DNA of 64,000 nucleotides, from NCBI RefSeq assembly GCF_910592395.1, contig NC_088310.1, positions 15,323,501 to 15,387,500 of the forward strand, read 5' to 3'. The notes beneath the pieces are model-generated. The model had not been told where the DNA came from and did no database searches. It worked only from the letters and a program-made list of their open reading frames with translations. This DNA comes from Lineus longissimus (taxonomy: Eukaryota; Nemertea; Pilidiophora; Heteronemertea; Lineidae). A program made the position numbers and the translations under genes. This document shows, piece by piece, positions 46,830 through 58,251 of this stretch (the stretch's first letter is position 1; every line of letters starts with the position of its first letter).

Positions 46830-46882
46830 ACGACGGACGCCACGGTATGGGATAAGCTCACCTCTGCTAAGAGGTGAGCTAA
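45731..46882 (-). mobile_element. Family Y repeat, copy C
   Basis: A complete copy with a GAC tract of about 80 bp (46761-46840) and three monomers, very similar to A and B. It joins copy B on one side and an older diverged relative (E) on the other. Confidence 0.9.
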
Positions 46883-47490
46883 AAACTAGCGTTTGGCCAA
46901 ATAGAAATTTCATGCGCCTGTGGCATCGAAAATGTCAAGTCAAAAACCCATGTGACACATAAATGGTGGTTAGACGTACCATTGATATCAAACTGGTGGC
47001 AATCGGGAAATTCGGTTAGGCCGTAGTCGTATTTTCAAGGTTTTCAGATTTGGCCCTCTGGACTGGCCATGCTGCGAATCCGATCAAACCGAACTTCAGT
47101 TCCTGGGATCACCTGACTATAGGGTACCGTACATGTTTAGCAAATTTGAGATTTAAGAAACGTGCCCCAGTAAAAGCGTAATGACAAGTTTACGTCATTT
47201 GACATATGTGACCTTGAAAAGTAGGTCAAATCAAAAACCCGTATGATATGTGATGTATCCTTGCTTGGAGCAATTTTCTTTTTTTTTAATCGAAAATAAC
47301 TTGAGGTTTTCACTTTTTGCCCCCTGGCGGCCATGTCGACAATCAGACCGGACCGTAATTCAGTGTCAAAAGTCACCTGGTCTGGGGGGGGGGGTCTTGT
47401 GTACAAAGTTCATAGCCCTTGCGGTTAAGAAACGTGCCACTGTTTTTTGAAACAGGATACAGACGTCGACGGCGGACGACGGACATTGCA
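46883..47490 (-). mobile_element. Diverged family Y relative, copy E
   Basis: Two monomer-like units in the same orientation as A-C, clearly older. They share GAAACGTGCC, TGACCTTGAAAAGTAGGTCA and TTGCCCCCTGG blocks and a degenerate CGACGGCGGACGACGGACA head. The terminal hairpin is not preserved. Confidence 0.75.
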
Positions 47491-48001
47491 GTATTGTATA
47501 GACTCCCCTACGGTGAACCAAAAAGTGGGGGCCAGGATGTACTCGAACCAATGATCATGAAAACTTTTGACATCGGGCCTAAGAATCACTCTTTACAGTG
47601 TGGGGAGTCGGACAGTGTCAGCAAAGGCACTGTCCATAATGGAAATTACCAAAGCGCTAGCAGACAAAAACATCAAATTTGAAAACGCAATCAGATTCAA
47701 CAGCGAATATTTTTTCTTCTTTGTCACTCGACGTGGTTTCGCTGGTTGTTATTTCTGGATGATAACTTGAACATCTGTTAATAAGTTTTAATTGATGCAG
47801 CTGTCCTGAATAAAAAGACAAATCAGTGTTTTGTACCACAATGCCTAATTTAGGATACAAATTGCACATATTTCTCCCATAACAACCTAAGTTGTGAAGA
47901 TTATTGCACGGGCTGTGTTGTGTAGCGTGTACAACAGAATAAGAAGATGTGATAACAAGCCCATGCCTCAAAGTGTTCTATGAAGTGACTCAGAAGGCAA
48001 A
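47491..48001. other. Unassigned sequence
   Basis: About 500 bp, no credible gene. A few ORFs under 90 codons look non-coding. Confidence 0.4.
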
Positions 48002-48159
48002 AATAGAAGACGGACTGTCATGACAGTCCGCTATGGTCCCACATGTAGTGAATAGGGTGATTATTGCAAGATTCAGTCCCCATTCATTACTTGTGGAACC
48101 ATAGCAGACAGTCATGACAGTACCCGAGGGTAACCATAGCGGACAGTCTGCCTTCTATT
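48002..48159. mobile_element. Foldback MITE of about 158 bp
   Basis: The ends AATAGAAGACGGACTGTC and GGACAGTCTGCCTTCTATT are inverted. Inside are the perfect palindrome GGACTGTCATGACAGTCC (48012-48029) and further inverted CCATAGC-GGACAGT pieces, so the whole can fold into a nested cruciform. Confidence 0.85.
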
Positions 48160-48492
48160 ATTGCAGTTTAAGGTGAAGAGATACTGGAAATCTTCCAAAA
48201 AATCAAAAACTTCAAATTATTCGGTGGAAAAGGGAGGTACATGTATTTCTCTAAACAGCATTTCAAAAGTGTCTATGCACCACATAGATTATGATGTGTA
48301 GCTTGAATAACATATTCATGTAGTCATTACCAAGAACAATGGATTTTTCTTGTGCAAGGAATATGCATTTAAGAGCCAGTTCTTGCCAAACTACATGTAA
48401 TGCTTCTGAAATGTAGACAAGAGTCCAATCCAGGGCAAGCTACAAATTATAAAGACTGGTGCAGGGTCTATCATGCCAAAATTGGTAGATGA
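48160..48492. other. Unassigned sequence
   Basis: About 330 bp in which I see no gene or repeat. Confidence 0.4.
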
Positions 48493-51400
48493 TTTTTAGC
48501 TCAGCTGACAAAGTCAGCGGAGCTAGTCAAATAGCTATTCGATTGGTGTCCGTCCTTCCATCATGCCATCTGTAGACAAAGTTGGGCATTTTGTAATCAT
48601 ACAACCGAGGCACTTCAAATCTAGTCTTGCTTATAAACACCGCAGAAAATGTTGCTTACGGAAAAAAATTTGGGCGATTCGACTCAAATTCAGCTCCCTA
48701 GGGGGCAAAATGCGTAAATGAAAAAACAATTTTTTGACGCTCTATTCCAGCAGATAAAAGCTTGAAATAAAGTTGAAAAGGTCTTCATGATACAGACGTT
48801 TTGATATAAAATAGATTAGTTTCGATTTATATCACCAGTTGGCGGTAGTGAGCAAAACTGTTGTTTGACCCCGGATGACCCCGCTTTAAATTTCCCGCCG
48901 AGGTTACCTGGAGAACTATCGTCAAGAAAATGGCGGTGACATTTTTATTTCTACCGGAGTGATGATTTTGTAAGTGACGAATTTTCTTTTTTAAGCCTTT
49001 ACGGAAACGTATTTTGGTACGAAACTTCACACGTTTATAGAAAAGATCAACGAGAATGTGTTCAAATGCCCTCATAACGATGAGTTCAACAGAATTTGGT
49101 CAAAACAACCTTCGAATGGAGTCAACTTTCTTTGCGAAATTGAAGCGACGACCTCATTATTTATCGTAATTTAAGCAGATCTGAGTCCAGCTGATGGGTG
49201 ATGTTCTGATTTGTGTTCAAACTATTGGAAACTTCGGAAATTAGTTCTATTAGTTCTACTATTCTGCAGTAGTATATTATAGCCATTGATGTTGACAGCT
49301 AAAAGCACGAAAACTTTGTTCAGGTTTCTCGTCCAATCACGTGACCTCTCCAACACTCGATAATGCACTCTTTTCGTCCACGTTTTAGGCCAATCTTCGG
49401 CCTGAACATGAAATCTAATAAGCGCAGTACTTAAAGGCCGTGGTTTCCCTCGATGTTTCTCTCGCCTTGAAAACATTCCTGGGTAAAATCCATTGAGATT
49501 AGCCGAGTTAATCCACTTTTTCCGTGCCTAAATCTCTGCCGCTGAATTCTATAAATAGAAATTATTAACATCGCGGCAGTGTGGTTCCCATTGTGCGCCC
49601 TCCCACTTCACACCATGTCAGGAACTTTTACGGAGAGAGAGGGCGTGCGGTAAGAAGAATGGCCAAAATGACGTCACATTTTCCTGGCAATGTCTCTTGC
49701 CAGACCAGTGAAAGCATCTTTACAGACAACGTTAGAACTAGAAAACGAATATGTTAATTTGCAAAATTAAAAGCAGATTTCACCACTAACCAGCCAAATC
49801 GGAATACGACGGCGCAAAATGTTCTCGCTTTCCTCCTGCTAAAAAACCCTGTTCCCGCACTCCTATTTTAATTTATGCCAAGGAATATGATATGATCTGT
49901 TTTCACTTTTTTGTAATTAAATGGTATTCATATAATGAGATCAATAGTAGTGTCCGTGTCAGATCCCATCATGGAGGTATAAATAATTATTTATACCTCC
50001 ATGATCCCATCGTTCAACTAGTCTTCTCTCCCCAGGTGCCTCACACGGACCTTCACGTCCCCATACTCAAGACCAACTCTTACAATATCGCCCTCAAAAC
50101 AACCCTGGAGTCATGAATTCACAGGTGCTCCTGTGAAATCTCAGTTCTAGTTTATTTATCAAACTTTATCGAGGGTTATCGAATCGAATGGATGTGTCGA
50201 TCGTCGGGGCGGATTGATATGTGGTTAGGTTGTGCGTCCAAGGCGATTAGGTCATTCAGTTAGTTTGAGAAAGATCATGATCATGAAGATGCGTGTTGTG
50301 TTATCATAACTGGAAAATAAGTTGAAGTTATTATTAGTAGTACATGTACTACGATTCTTACATGAGTAAAAAGTAGACGTTTTAAGCAACACAATAATGT
50401 TACTCCCATAAAAAAACTGTCAATTCTCCTTACCACTCACAGAAAGCAAGCCATTGCTGTTAAGTTATGCAGGGGCTTAATCAATTACTTGCACTCCATG
50501 TGGGGTGAATAACATTACCTTTTGAACGGCTGGCTGTAGGAGGATGATTGGAACAGCCGGTATACCTGCTGACCTGCTGAACCGAGGTTAATGTTATTTT
50601 CAATCCACGATTGCAGGTCACCTGATTTTCGAGATTTCGCGGGAAATGAAATTGTAAAGAAACGCATGTGTGCAGTTCAAATGTAAACAAAAATGTATTT
50701 TTGGCACCTTCGGTTGCTGGACTTGGGTTTTCCCGCAGTTAGGAGCTGGATCAAATTGGTGGTCTATTGTGCTGTTTTAGTCAGAGGTAGCCCTTGATTA
50801 TGAAGGGATTTTCAAATTAAGGTGACCATAGTCTTTTATGTGCTCAGCTCACCACAGCTTTCAATACTTGATGTATCTGAAGAGGCGCGCGGAACCTGAC
50901 ATGGCCTTACCAAGGAGCTGCTAACTTTCCCTTTTTGGCTGAGACATTGCTTTATGTAGGACTAGGAGGAGCACGCATTTTAATTTGTCTCTTCGATATT
51001 GCTCCTTTATTGCATTAGATTTTCATCGCAATTCGATCTATTCAAGATATAGCCAATTTGAACCTGTCTGCGCCAAGGATAGATTGGTTCCAGATCGACT
51101 CACTATGACTAGGAATACGCAGTAGAGCGCAATGTCATGAAAAACGACCCTTTGTATTGTAAATTCCAATCACCTGCAGGACAGGTCAATTTCTCTCAAT
51201 AAAATTAATTTTGTTGACTCCTGTAATCTCTACCTTATCAAAAAAAAAGAAAGTGGTGCTAGTCCCAAACTGGTAATTTCTATTTATTTTGACCTCTGTT
51301 AAATCATGATACCTCTCAATTACAGACAGCATTTTGTATCCTTGTGCTGTACAACCCAGCCTGGACATACCACAGTTGTCCATGGAGAAGTCTCATCCTC

Positions 51401-51667
51401 TCTGACACTTTTTTTCTGTAAAGCTACTGATACAACATGCTGAACTAGGGATATCTTCCGTTGCCTCCTGTAATATTTACATACCATGGCTGATTAGTTC
51501 AATCATTTTTCATCCACCTGGCAGCTCTGCATTGGAAATTTTAGTGGTATAACGTGTTCTCTTGACCTTCAAACAGTAGTATAAAGCCGATATTTACTGC
51601 TTTATACCCTCAGTCCTGTGTTATTAGGTCATCCAGCTGAGCGCCAGGCCCTTGGGCCTCTTGTTAT
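48493..51667 (+). mobile_element. Family X repeat, copy X3
   Basis: Closely similar to X1 over its length, same orientation and ends. Relative to X1 it lacks the 123-bp MITE and about 235 bp matching 32390-32620, a deletion bounded by short TTTAA/TTAATTT homology. It has the same 38-bp palindrome (49968-50005). The short shared ORFs (for example minus 48827-49075) have no recognisable domain. Confidence 0.88.
49968..50005. repeat. Perfect 38-bp palindrome (X3 copy)
   Basis: Identical to 31383-31420. Confidence 0.95.
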
Positions 51668-53640
51668 TGTTTTGAACCCAAAAATGGGAATTGTAACCAA
51701 TATGGAGGGCCACCCAGAACTCCTTTTTGTGACCTAGATAGCATTAAACCGTGGCACGCCATGCACAAGTTACAATTATCATCCATCAAGTCATTATAAA
51801 AACAAATAGGGCCGACAAGCACCAATTCTTTTATTTGTTTTTTATACTGAATCCAAAAAGTTCATCGTGTCATGAAATAGACTTGGTTAGACAACTCAAA
51901 AGCCATACAGAAAAACTTTACAAATAGCCACAACTAGGTTGGAAATGGTTAGAGTCTTTCAAAAAAGAGTCAGGCAACTAGGGACCGTATGGTTTCAACA
52001 TCAAAATCACCACCCGTTCCAAAAGACGCGCGTTTGGACAGAGCGCTCTCGGGTCACGCGTTGAGCCAAGCAAATGTCACATAACTGGAACTTGAACGGC
52101 TACATGTAGATTTTGATAAAAATGGCGAACTGATCATGGTATATTACATTTTTAGCCATGCGCACTTGCCTTGGTAACTTACTTGACATCACATTGTATC
52201 ATAAACAAAATACGCGTCCTTGTCATACAGTGTAAATTGTCCAATTTCAGAATACTGGAAGATATTCTAATAAAACTAATGAACCAAAGTGGACGAATGG
52301 TTGATCATCCAAAAAGGCGTATTTTGCAAATACAATCCTAGCGTCAATTCCAGTGACCAAACAATTACCAATATCGATGAAATCGAATCAATAATAATAG
52401 TCAATGTAAGCAAAAATATTTTCAGGCCTTAGTCAACTTTATCTTACTTTCTTTTGCCTGGTCAGACAACTCAAAAGCCATACAGAAAAAATTACAAATA
52501 CATGTAACAACAACTAGGTTGGACATGGTTAAAGTAAGTCATAAGTGGTCAGAGGGGTAAGAGTAATGCACCAATTGTCCAATACCACGTGGGGTGCACA
52601 CTGTCAGAATGCCTGTGATCACAAACAAGGTCACCATTGAATTTTTTTAGCCTTTTAGCAGTTAAATTGTCAATGTTGGACCGCGTCGCATCAAAGTACT
52701 GCGTGAGGGATGTGAATCTGAAATTTTGATACGATATTCCGGACAGTCGGGCAAGTAAATGGTAAGATGTAAACTGGTAGTTGACCACGGACATTTTTGA
52801 TAATCGGACAAATTGGAGAGACGTTGGTATTTCCACTCTTTTCAGCCAACTGGTAGAAAAATCTTTAAAAAAACGCCCCCTATTGCCAATTAGCAAAATA
52901 ACAATCAATTATTTCATGAATTAATTTCTTTGTATCCGTAGACTTGCCACACCAAATGTCTTTCCGATACCTCTCCAAATACGCACTTGACTGTTAAAAA
53001 CATACTCGCGTCTAATAGATAGTTCTGGATCCTCCAACCTATGAATATTCAATGATGCTCTTGTATCACACTAAAACTCAACCTCAAATCACGAATCTCA
53101 TTGCTCTGATCGGCGATCAAAGAGCACCTTCGTAATCTACAATATTCATTCCAACAACTCACCACTTTGATCAGATATTGATATCATATTAGCAACATTA
53201 CCATGACTTTTCAGCTGTTTTCGTTAGAAACCGGGATTTTGACAGTTCTCGTAACACTTCTGGTTCCGGTAAATTCCGGCTTTGACCTAATTGGAAAAAA
53301 ACTTGTTCATCGAAAATAGTTCAAAACTTACTGAATGCCCTTATTTTGATTTCTGATGTAAAAAATAACACTGTTTCGATTTTATTTTTGAAGTAACAGT
53401 TTTTGACTGTGTATCCATCCACGAAGATGATGTGATGCGGTCCCAAATATATGGCAGTTTTCCAATTTCTATCATTTCCAAAACAAAATTTTGTAGCTGA
53501 ATTGAGAAGAATTCGCTATTAATCATTATGCATATCAAAAGATCATATAGTAGTTCCTCGCATAGCCCGCCGTCTGACCCAGGCCTGATTTGAAAATTGT
53601 TCAAAGTCAGCGAAGTTGTCAATTTTTACTCTAACAATAA
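51668..53640. repeat. Intergenic DNA with a dispersed direct repeat
   Basis: No gene recognised. Two direct copies of about 75-80 bp lie at 51881-51955 and 52461-52535. Both contain CAACTCAAAAGCCATACAGA followed by ACAACTAGGTTGGA. They could be ends of an old LTR-like or other element, but nothing between them is coding. Confidence 0.55.
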
Positions 53641-53819
53641 CGGGTTCGAGACGAGGCATTGATTACCCTTTGAAGGGGATTATAGACGTAATTTAATCAT
53701 AATTGGTCTAACTATTCCCGCACAATAGTAGCAGGATAATGATGACTCAATAGTATCATTATTTTGATAACTTGTTTCATGTGAAGTATTGGTGAATGAG
53801 AAATTATCGCTATTGTGAT

Positions 53820-55364
53820 CAGTATTTGCTATTCCTGAGCCGTTGCACATGTATAGGCCTATTCCTGATATCATCCTCATTCGCTAACCAGTCTCGAAAG
53901 GTTCGTCGATACATTCAATATCTCCGCGCGTATGGCAAGCCGTTCGTCCAATAATTAAGAAAACCTAGTTTTTTTGAAAAAAACATGGTTTTCTTCTTAA
54001 AAAAACATAGTTTTCTTCAAGAAAACCTAGTTTTTTTCAATGAAACTAAGTGTTTTAACATGTTTTCTTGAAGAAAACTATGTTTTATTGAAGAAAACCA
54101 GGTTTTCTTCCATGAAACTAGGTTTTTTAAAAAATAACTTATTCTTTTTGCATAAAGTGTAGCTTCCATGATTTCTCTTCGAAACCAAGTTTCGAAAAAA
54201 GAAAAAACTATGTTTTTATCCAGCCATTTGACTAATAATTAAAACAACCATGTTTTTATCATAAAAACCTAGTTTTCTTCCAAAAGAACCTAGTTTCGTT
54301 GAAGAAAACAAAGAAAACCATGTTTTTTAACAAGAAAACGTAGTTTCGAAAGAAGAAAACCTGGTTTCGAAACAACCCAGTCTTTTTACCCCGTCCTCTC
54401 AGCACGCGCGTGACCTTTGGGGCGAGATTGGCGATCCACCGTAGTTTACCCGGGTTGTGCGGCCTTTGGTACGTCTGTTCCTTTCCTTCTCACGAAAGAA
54501 TTCTTCCTTCTCACGCACGAAAGAATTATTTTGCATCTATTTCATGACTTCTACAGCGATCATCGTTGTCATAATTGTTGAATCATAAGCTCAAAAATCA
54601 TCGTCAAGTACATACCATGCATTCCGCTTCATTGCGTATTTGTACGACGAGCTCACTGCGCATGCAGAGTAAGCGTAAATCCGTAGCTCGGGTTGCTAAC
54701 CCGGGTAAGCAAAATCCAACCTCTCCCCTGCCATGCTCAGGCCAAACAGGGACGAGGTAAAAAGACTAGGTTATGAAAGATAACCTGGTCTTTTTCATTA
54801 AAAACTTGGTTTTGAAAAAGAATTGCATATAACGTAGTTTTCTTCAAGAAAACCATGTTTTCTTCCATGAAACTAGGTTTTCTTCGAATAAGCATAGGTT
54901 GATCTAAAAAACCAAGTTATCTTGTTAAAAAACCAGGTTTTTTAAAAGAAAACTAGGTTTTTTAAATCAACCTATGCTTCTTCGAAGAAAACCTAGTTTC
55001 GTGAAAGAAAACATGGTTTTCTTGAAGAAAACTATGTTTTTTAAGAAGAAAACCAGGTTTTCTTCAATAAAACTAGGTTTTCTTAATTATTGGACGAACG
55101 GCTTGCCATACGCGCGTACGCTGTAGGTGTCTGGGTATGAGCGTGACCTAAAAGGTGGGCCTGGATGTAGTCATCCAGATACCGAATCTTCTGGGCCACC
55201 GAATAAGCATTCAGATGTCGTCTCGGTGGCCCCTCCATCGGCGGATCAATACCGTCACCAGTTACCATAGCCAAGCGCGGTGGCCAGCAACAGCGGCTCA
55301 AAACCAAGAAACTAAAGATAAGTACTTTCCAACGAGTCGTTTTGACGGATTGAACAAGTGACAA
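53820..55364 (-). pseudogene. pogo-type transposase N-terminal exon, split by foldback element
   Basis: The minus strand first reads RRHLNAYSVAQKIRYLDDY and ends at TPTAYAR (55117). After the foldback element it resumes at 53924 with a stop, then RRTFRDWLANEDDIRNRP. Together these match the helix-turn-helix exon of pogo copy 2 (SFARHHRIAPQTFRRWRSTKDD). The catalytic domain is not present downstream. A TGA just after the insertion point adds damage. Confidence 0.75.
53931..55110. mobile_element. Foldback element of 1180 bp with palindromic-repeat arms
   Basis: The inverted ends begin TATGGCAAGCCGTTCGTCC and continue AATAATTAAGAAAACCTAG. A direct flank CGCGCG lies on both sides (53925-53930 and 55111-55116). 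The arms (53965-54375 and 54770-55085) are arrays of short units of the type AAAACCTAGTTTTCTTC, themselves near-palindromic. The centre (54380-54765) is GC-richer and non-coding. The layout resembles Drosophila FB elements, whose arms are also short tandem repeats. Confidence 0.85.
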
Positions 55365-55849
55365 AAATTAGGATTTCGTTCAAGCCATAGGCCTAGAGAA
55401 ATCGTTACATCACTATGCGGAGTTACTCCCACGGTACCTAAAATAAGGTTACGTCTTCAATCGCAAGTGCGTGTGGGGTGAATCACAATCTCTAAATCGC
55501 TATTTTTAAGGTATAGATTGGGCCAGGGTCATGGTGGTGACAAGATCAGTTTCTCCACAATGATTCAAGGCATACATTGTTTTTAAGGATCCCTTGTAGT
55601 CATAACCATAGACAATTGTGAACAATTGAGTTCACTGCAACACGTCGAAAGCCTCTCTTTAGCTGGGTTCGGAGGGAGGGAGACTTGGGAGTGCAAACGG
55701 AGGAAAAAACACCTTTTTAAAAAAATAGTCCAAAATATTCTCACTGGGGCAATTTGACTGGGGGGGGGGGGGGGGGGGGCAATTGTACAGTGGGTTATTT
55801 TACTCGGAGCAATTGTCGGGGGGGGGGGGCAATTTACCGGGGGATATTA
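55365..55849. other. Unassigned sequence with G-runs
   Basis: No gene. G homopolymers occur at about 55760-55779 and 55818-55828, separated by CAATTTGAC/CAATTG motifs (GGGGCAATT occurs repeatedly), which forms a small G-rich tandem array. Confidence 0.5.
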
Positions 55850-56140
55850 GCATCTTGAAAGCTTTTAAGCTTTTAAATGCCAACTACGTGCTATCTGGAA
55901 AGCCTGGAAAATCGGTCACACCGAAAATGATGGGGAAAGTCCTCAAATCGAACTTCGAGAGGTCGTGAAAATGATGAGCTTGTCTTGCGAGAGGATCAGT
56001 GCTGATGCTGTACGGACTGCTTTTGGAGCTGGAGATAATTAGAAATAATTGACGACAATGTAGGTCAACAAGTTGAAATTGGACAATTAGCCGAAATTGA
56101 ACAAAGTGACAAGGACGATGATTTGCAGTTTTAGATGAAA
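55850..56140 (+). pseudogene. pogo-type transposase C-terminal fragment
   Basis: One frame reads LRAIWKAWKIGHTENDGESP and then VVKMMSLSCERISADAVRTAF, matching the end of pogo copy 2 (LRTIWKVWKIGHTDDQGHCE). It is in the opposite orientation to the N-terminal fragment at 53.8-55.4 kb, so the two are rearranged or come from different insertions. No catalytic residues are included. Confidence 0.65.
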
Positions 56141-56941
56141 AGCCAGATTATCAAAAATAAACAAAATTGTTATTTTCTTCATCAGACAAAATGTATCGAT
56201 ATCCAGGTGAAAGGAATGGCAAATTCCCATTGAAATAAGGCATCTGAGCTAAGCAAACTTGCCAAAAAAAAGAGATGATTGCAAATAACTTTAGATCCTA
56301 TCCTGGGGGGGGGGGCGGCTATTTGCCTCCTGGAGCACTGTCTTATTATATCCAGTGCAGATACCATTTTGCAGCCAATCAATTCAGATATGGCTGATAA
56401 TCCGTGGAGCCTTCAATCCGTTGCCTCCCGCCGATCTCCGCGAAACGAGAAGTGACGTATCAATGATCGTCACGAGACGACACTAAGAATGTTCTCTCAT
56501 CATTTGTGTTGTCACGTTCCTCTCATTCCTTCGACAATATTATTGAGTATTGGGAAAAGAGTTAAGCAAACTTTCCCACAGGAATCGTTTTATGCAAAAT
56601 ATACTCAAAATTTAATAAATCATCCCTATTTCATTATTTGATCACATAACTCAATTTCAATCCCATAACTCCCAACCCTTCCCTATACTGAACTGATGGA
56701 ATAAAACCAGAAATACATGATTGTATTATAGAAAACATAATTATTCGCTGAACGATAATTAAAGCTAACGTACAGTAAGCAGAAACGGGCACGACAGTCC
56801 CTAATCAATGACGCAGCCGCGTCTATATGTACAAAATTACCTAATTCACAATTACAACTCGGACACAATCAATTTCGTAGATTACTCGAACCCGATCTAT
56901 TGTTTTTAATGCATTTACCGGCAAAAGATAACTTATTCAAA
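56141..56941. other. Probable 3' flank of the DIRS-type element
   Basis: About 800 bp without a gene. A short G-run is at 56305-56314 and a TCGTCACGAGACGAC near-palindrome at 56468-56482. I could not recognise the terminal repeats expected of a DIRS-type element, so its left boundary is unknown. Confidence 0.4.
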
Positions 56942-58103
56942 CTAAACGGTTAACGCAGAACCATTGTCAGTCAGAGACCGAAATAATCTTTCAAACTTAT
57001 CCGAATCGGGGGTTGACCTTGCTAAACGTTCTGCCACCATCGCGGCATCTTGCAAAGCTTTAATCCTGGAATAATACCGAGAGGATTCGGGTGTATGCCA
57101 ACCAAGGTGATTCATCATTTCCTGCCCATTTTGAGCAGCCTCTGACATACCCAAAGTAACTGTACAGCCGGCCCTAAAGCTGTGGGGTGTCTCGCCCTCG
57201 AAAATTCCCAAAGTGACCAAATACTCCTTTAAACGAGCATACATTGCCGAGTATGAAACTGGTTGATCTAAAACCAGACCAGCCTTCGTGACCATCCTGA
57301 ATAGATAACCACCAAGACCGGACAAACAACCTGCTCTTCACATTTCTTAACAACAAACGAATTAGGCTTATCCTTTGAGGATCTTACAGTTTTAGTGAAC
57401 GTGTGACACAACCGGATACCCGAATTATCAGGTAGGTATCTAATCTCTTGTGTAGGAACAGCAGATAGGTCCGAGAGCCTATCACCGGCAAAAAACTGTA
57501 ACTTAAGAAATGCCTGGTCTCTTAACAAAACATATTTCTGCCTTGGTAGCATATCCGTTCGGAAGAATTCATTGTCAATGTACGAAGCAATCTTTGCAAT
57601 TTTCCCAAGGAAAATCGGCTTAGCCTGTTTAGGCAAAACATGGGCTCTAGCTTGCTCTTCACCAATCTGCTTTATATACCTTTTAATCAGCGGAGACTTT
57701 GCCGGATTTCCAGACCGCTTTTCAATATCCCACACTCTGCCTCTACCAAGCTGGTCAAAAACCTCTACAAACGTCGAAACTAAATTGTTAACCGTCCCGA
57801 CAGCTAACCTGGACGGACTTGAGCACTCCGACTTTGTTTTCATATCAAGAAAAGGGCAATGAACGTCGTGGACTTTCGTCCTTCCAGCTTTATCTTTCCA
57901 AACGAAGAATTATGCGGACTAAAGGACAGCAATCCTAGATTTCCCGGAAATTGTTGTAAGAAATCCAGAAGACCCCTTGTGATCGCCAATCTTTTCTTTT
58001 CAGCAGCTGAAGATTCCCATAAGGAATCCAAATAGCTTAACCTCTCGTCAACTGCAAAGGTTCGTCTCCCTTTTCCCGGTACTCTGCAAATAACAATAGC
58101 CAT
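56942..58103 (-). pseudogene. DIRS tyrosine recombinase, two frameshifts
   Basis: It starts at about 58103 (MAIVICRVPGKGRRTFAVDE) with a SAM-like N-terminal region, and shifts frame near 57850. The catalytic domain then follows: first Arg in GDRLSDL, a Lys-containing hairpin (HTFTKTVRSSK), another frameshift near 57310, HSFRAG (His and second Arg), HLGWHT, and the nucleophile region SRYYSRI. It ends at 56942. The enzyme would insert circular cDNA without a target duplication. All catalytic residues appear present, so only the two frameshifts disable it. Confidence 0.82.
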
Positions 58104-58251
58104 TACACAATCTTAATGAAAACACAGTCTATGTACAAACAACGGAACATTTAATCCTCTATTATCTAGAATGAAGTCTTCCTTAGAAGGTACCCTGATC
58201 ACTCCCTTTTCGCCAATTCTCCCTAGGCAAAACGAGGCCAACGAATAAATG

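Noticed and set aside
51881-52535. Direct repeats as LTRs of a small element
   Set aside because: Repeats are only about 75-80 bp with no TG...CA ends, no primer site and no coding sequence between them.
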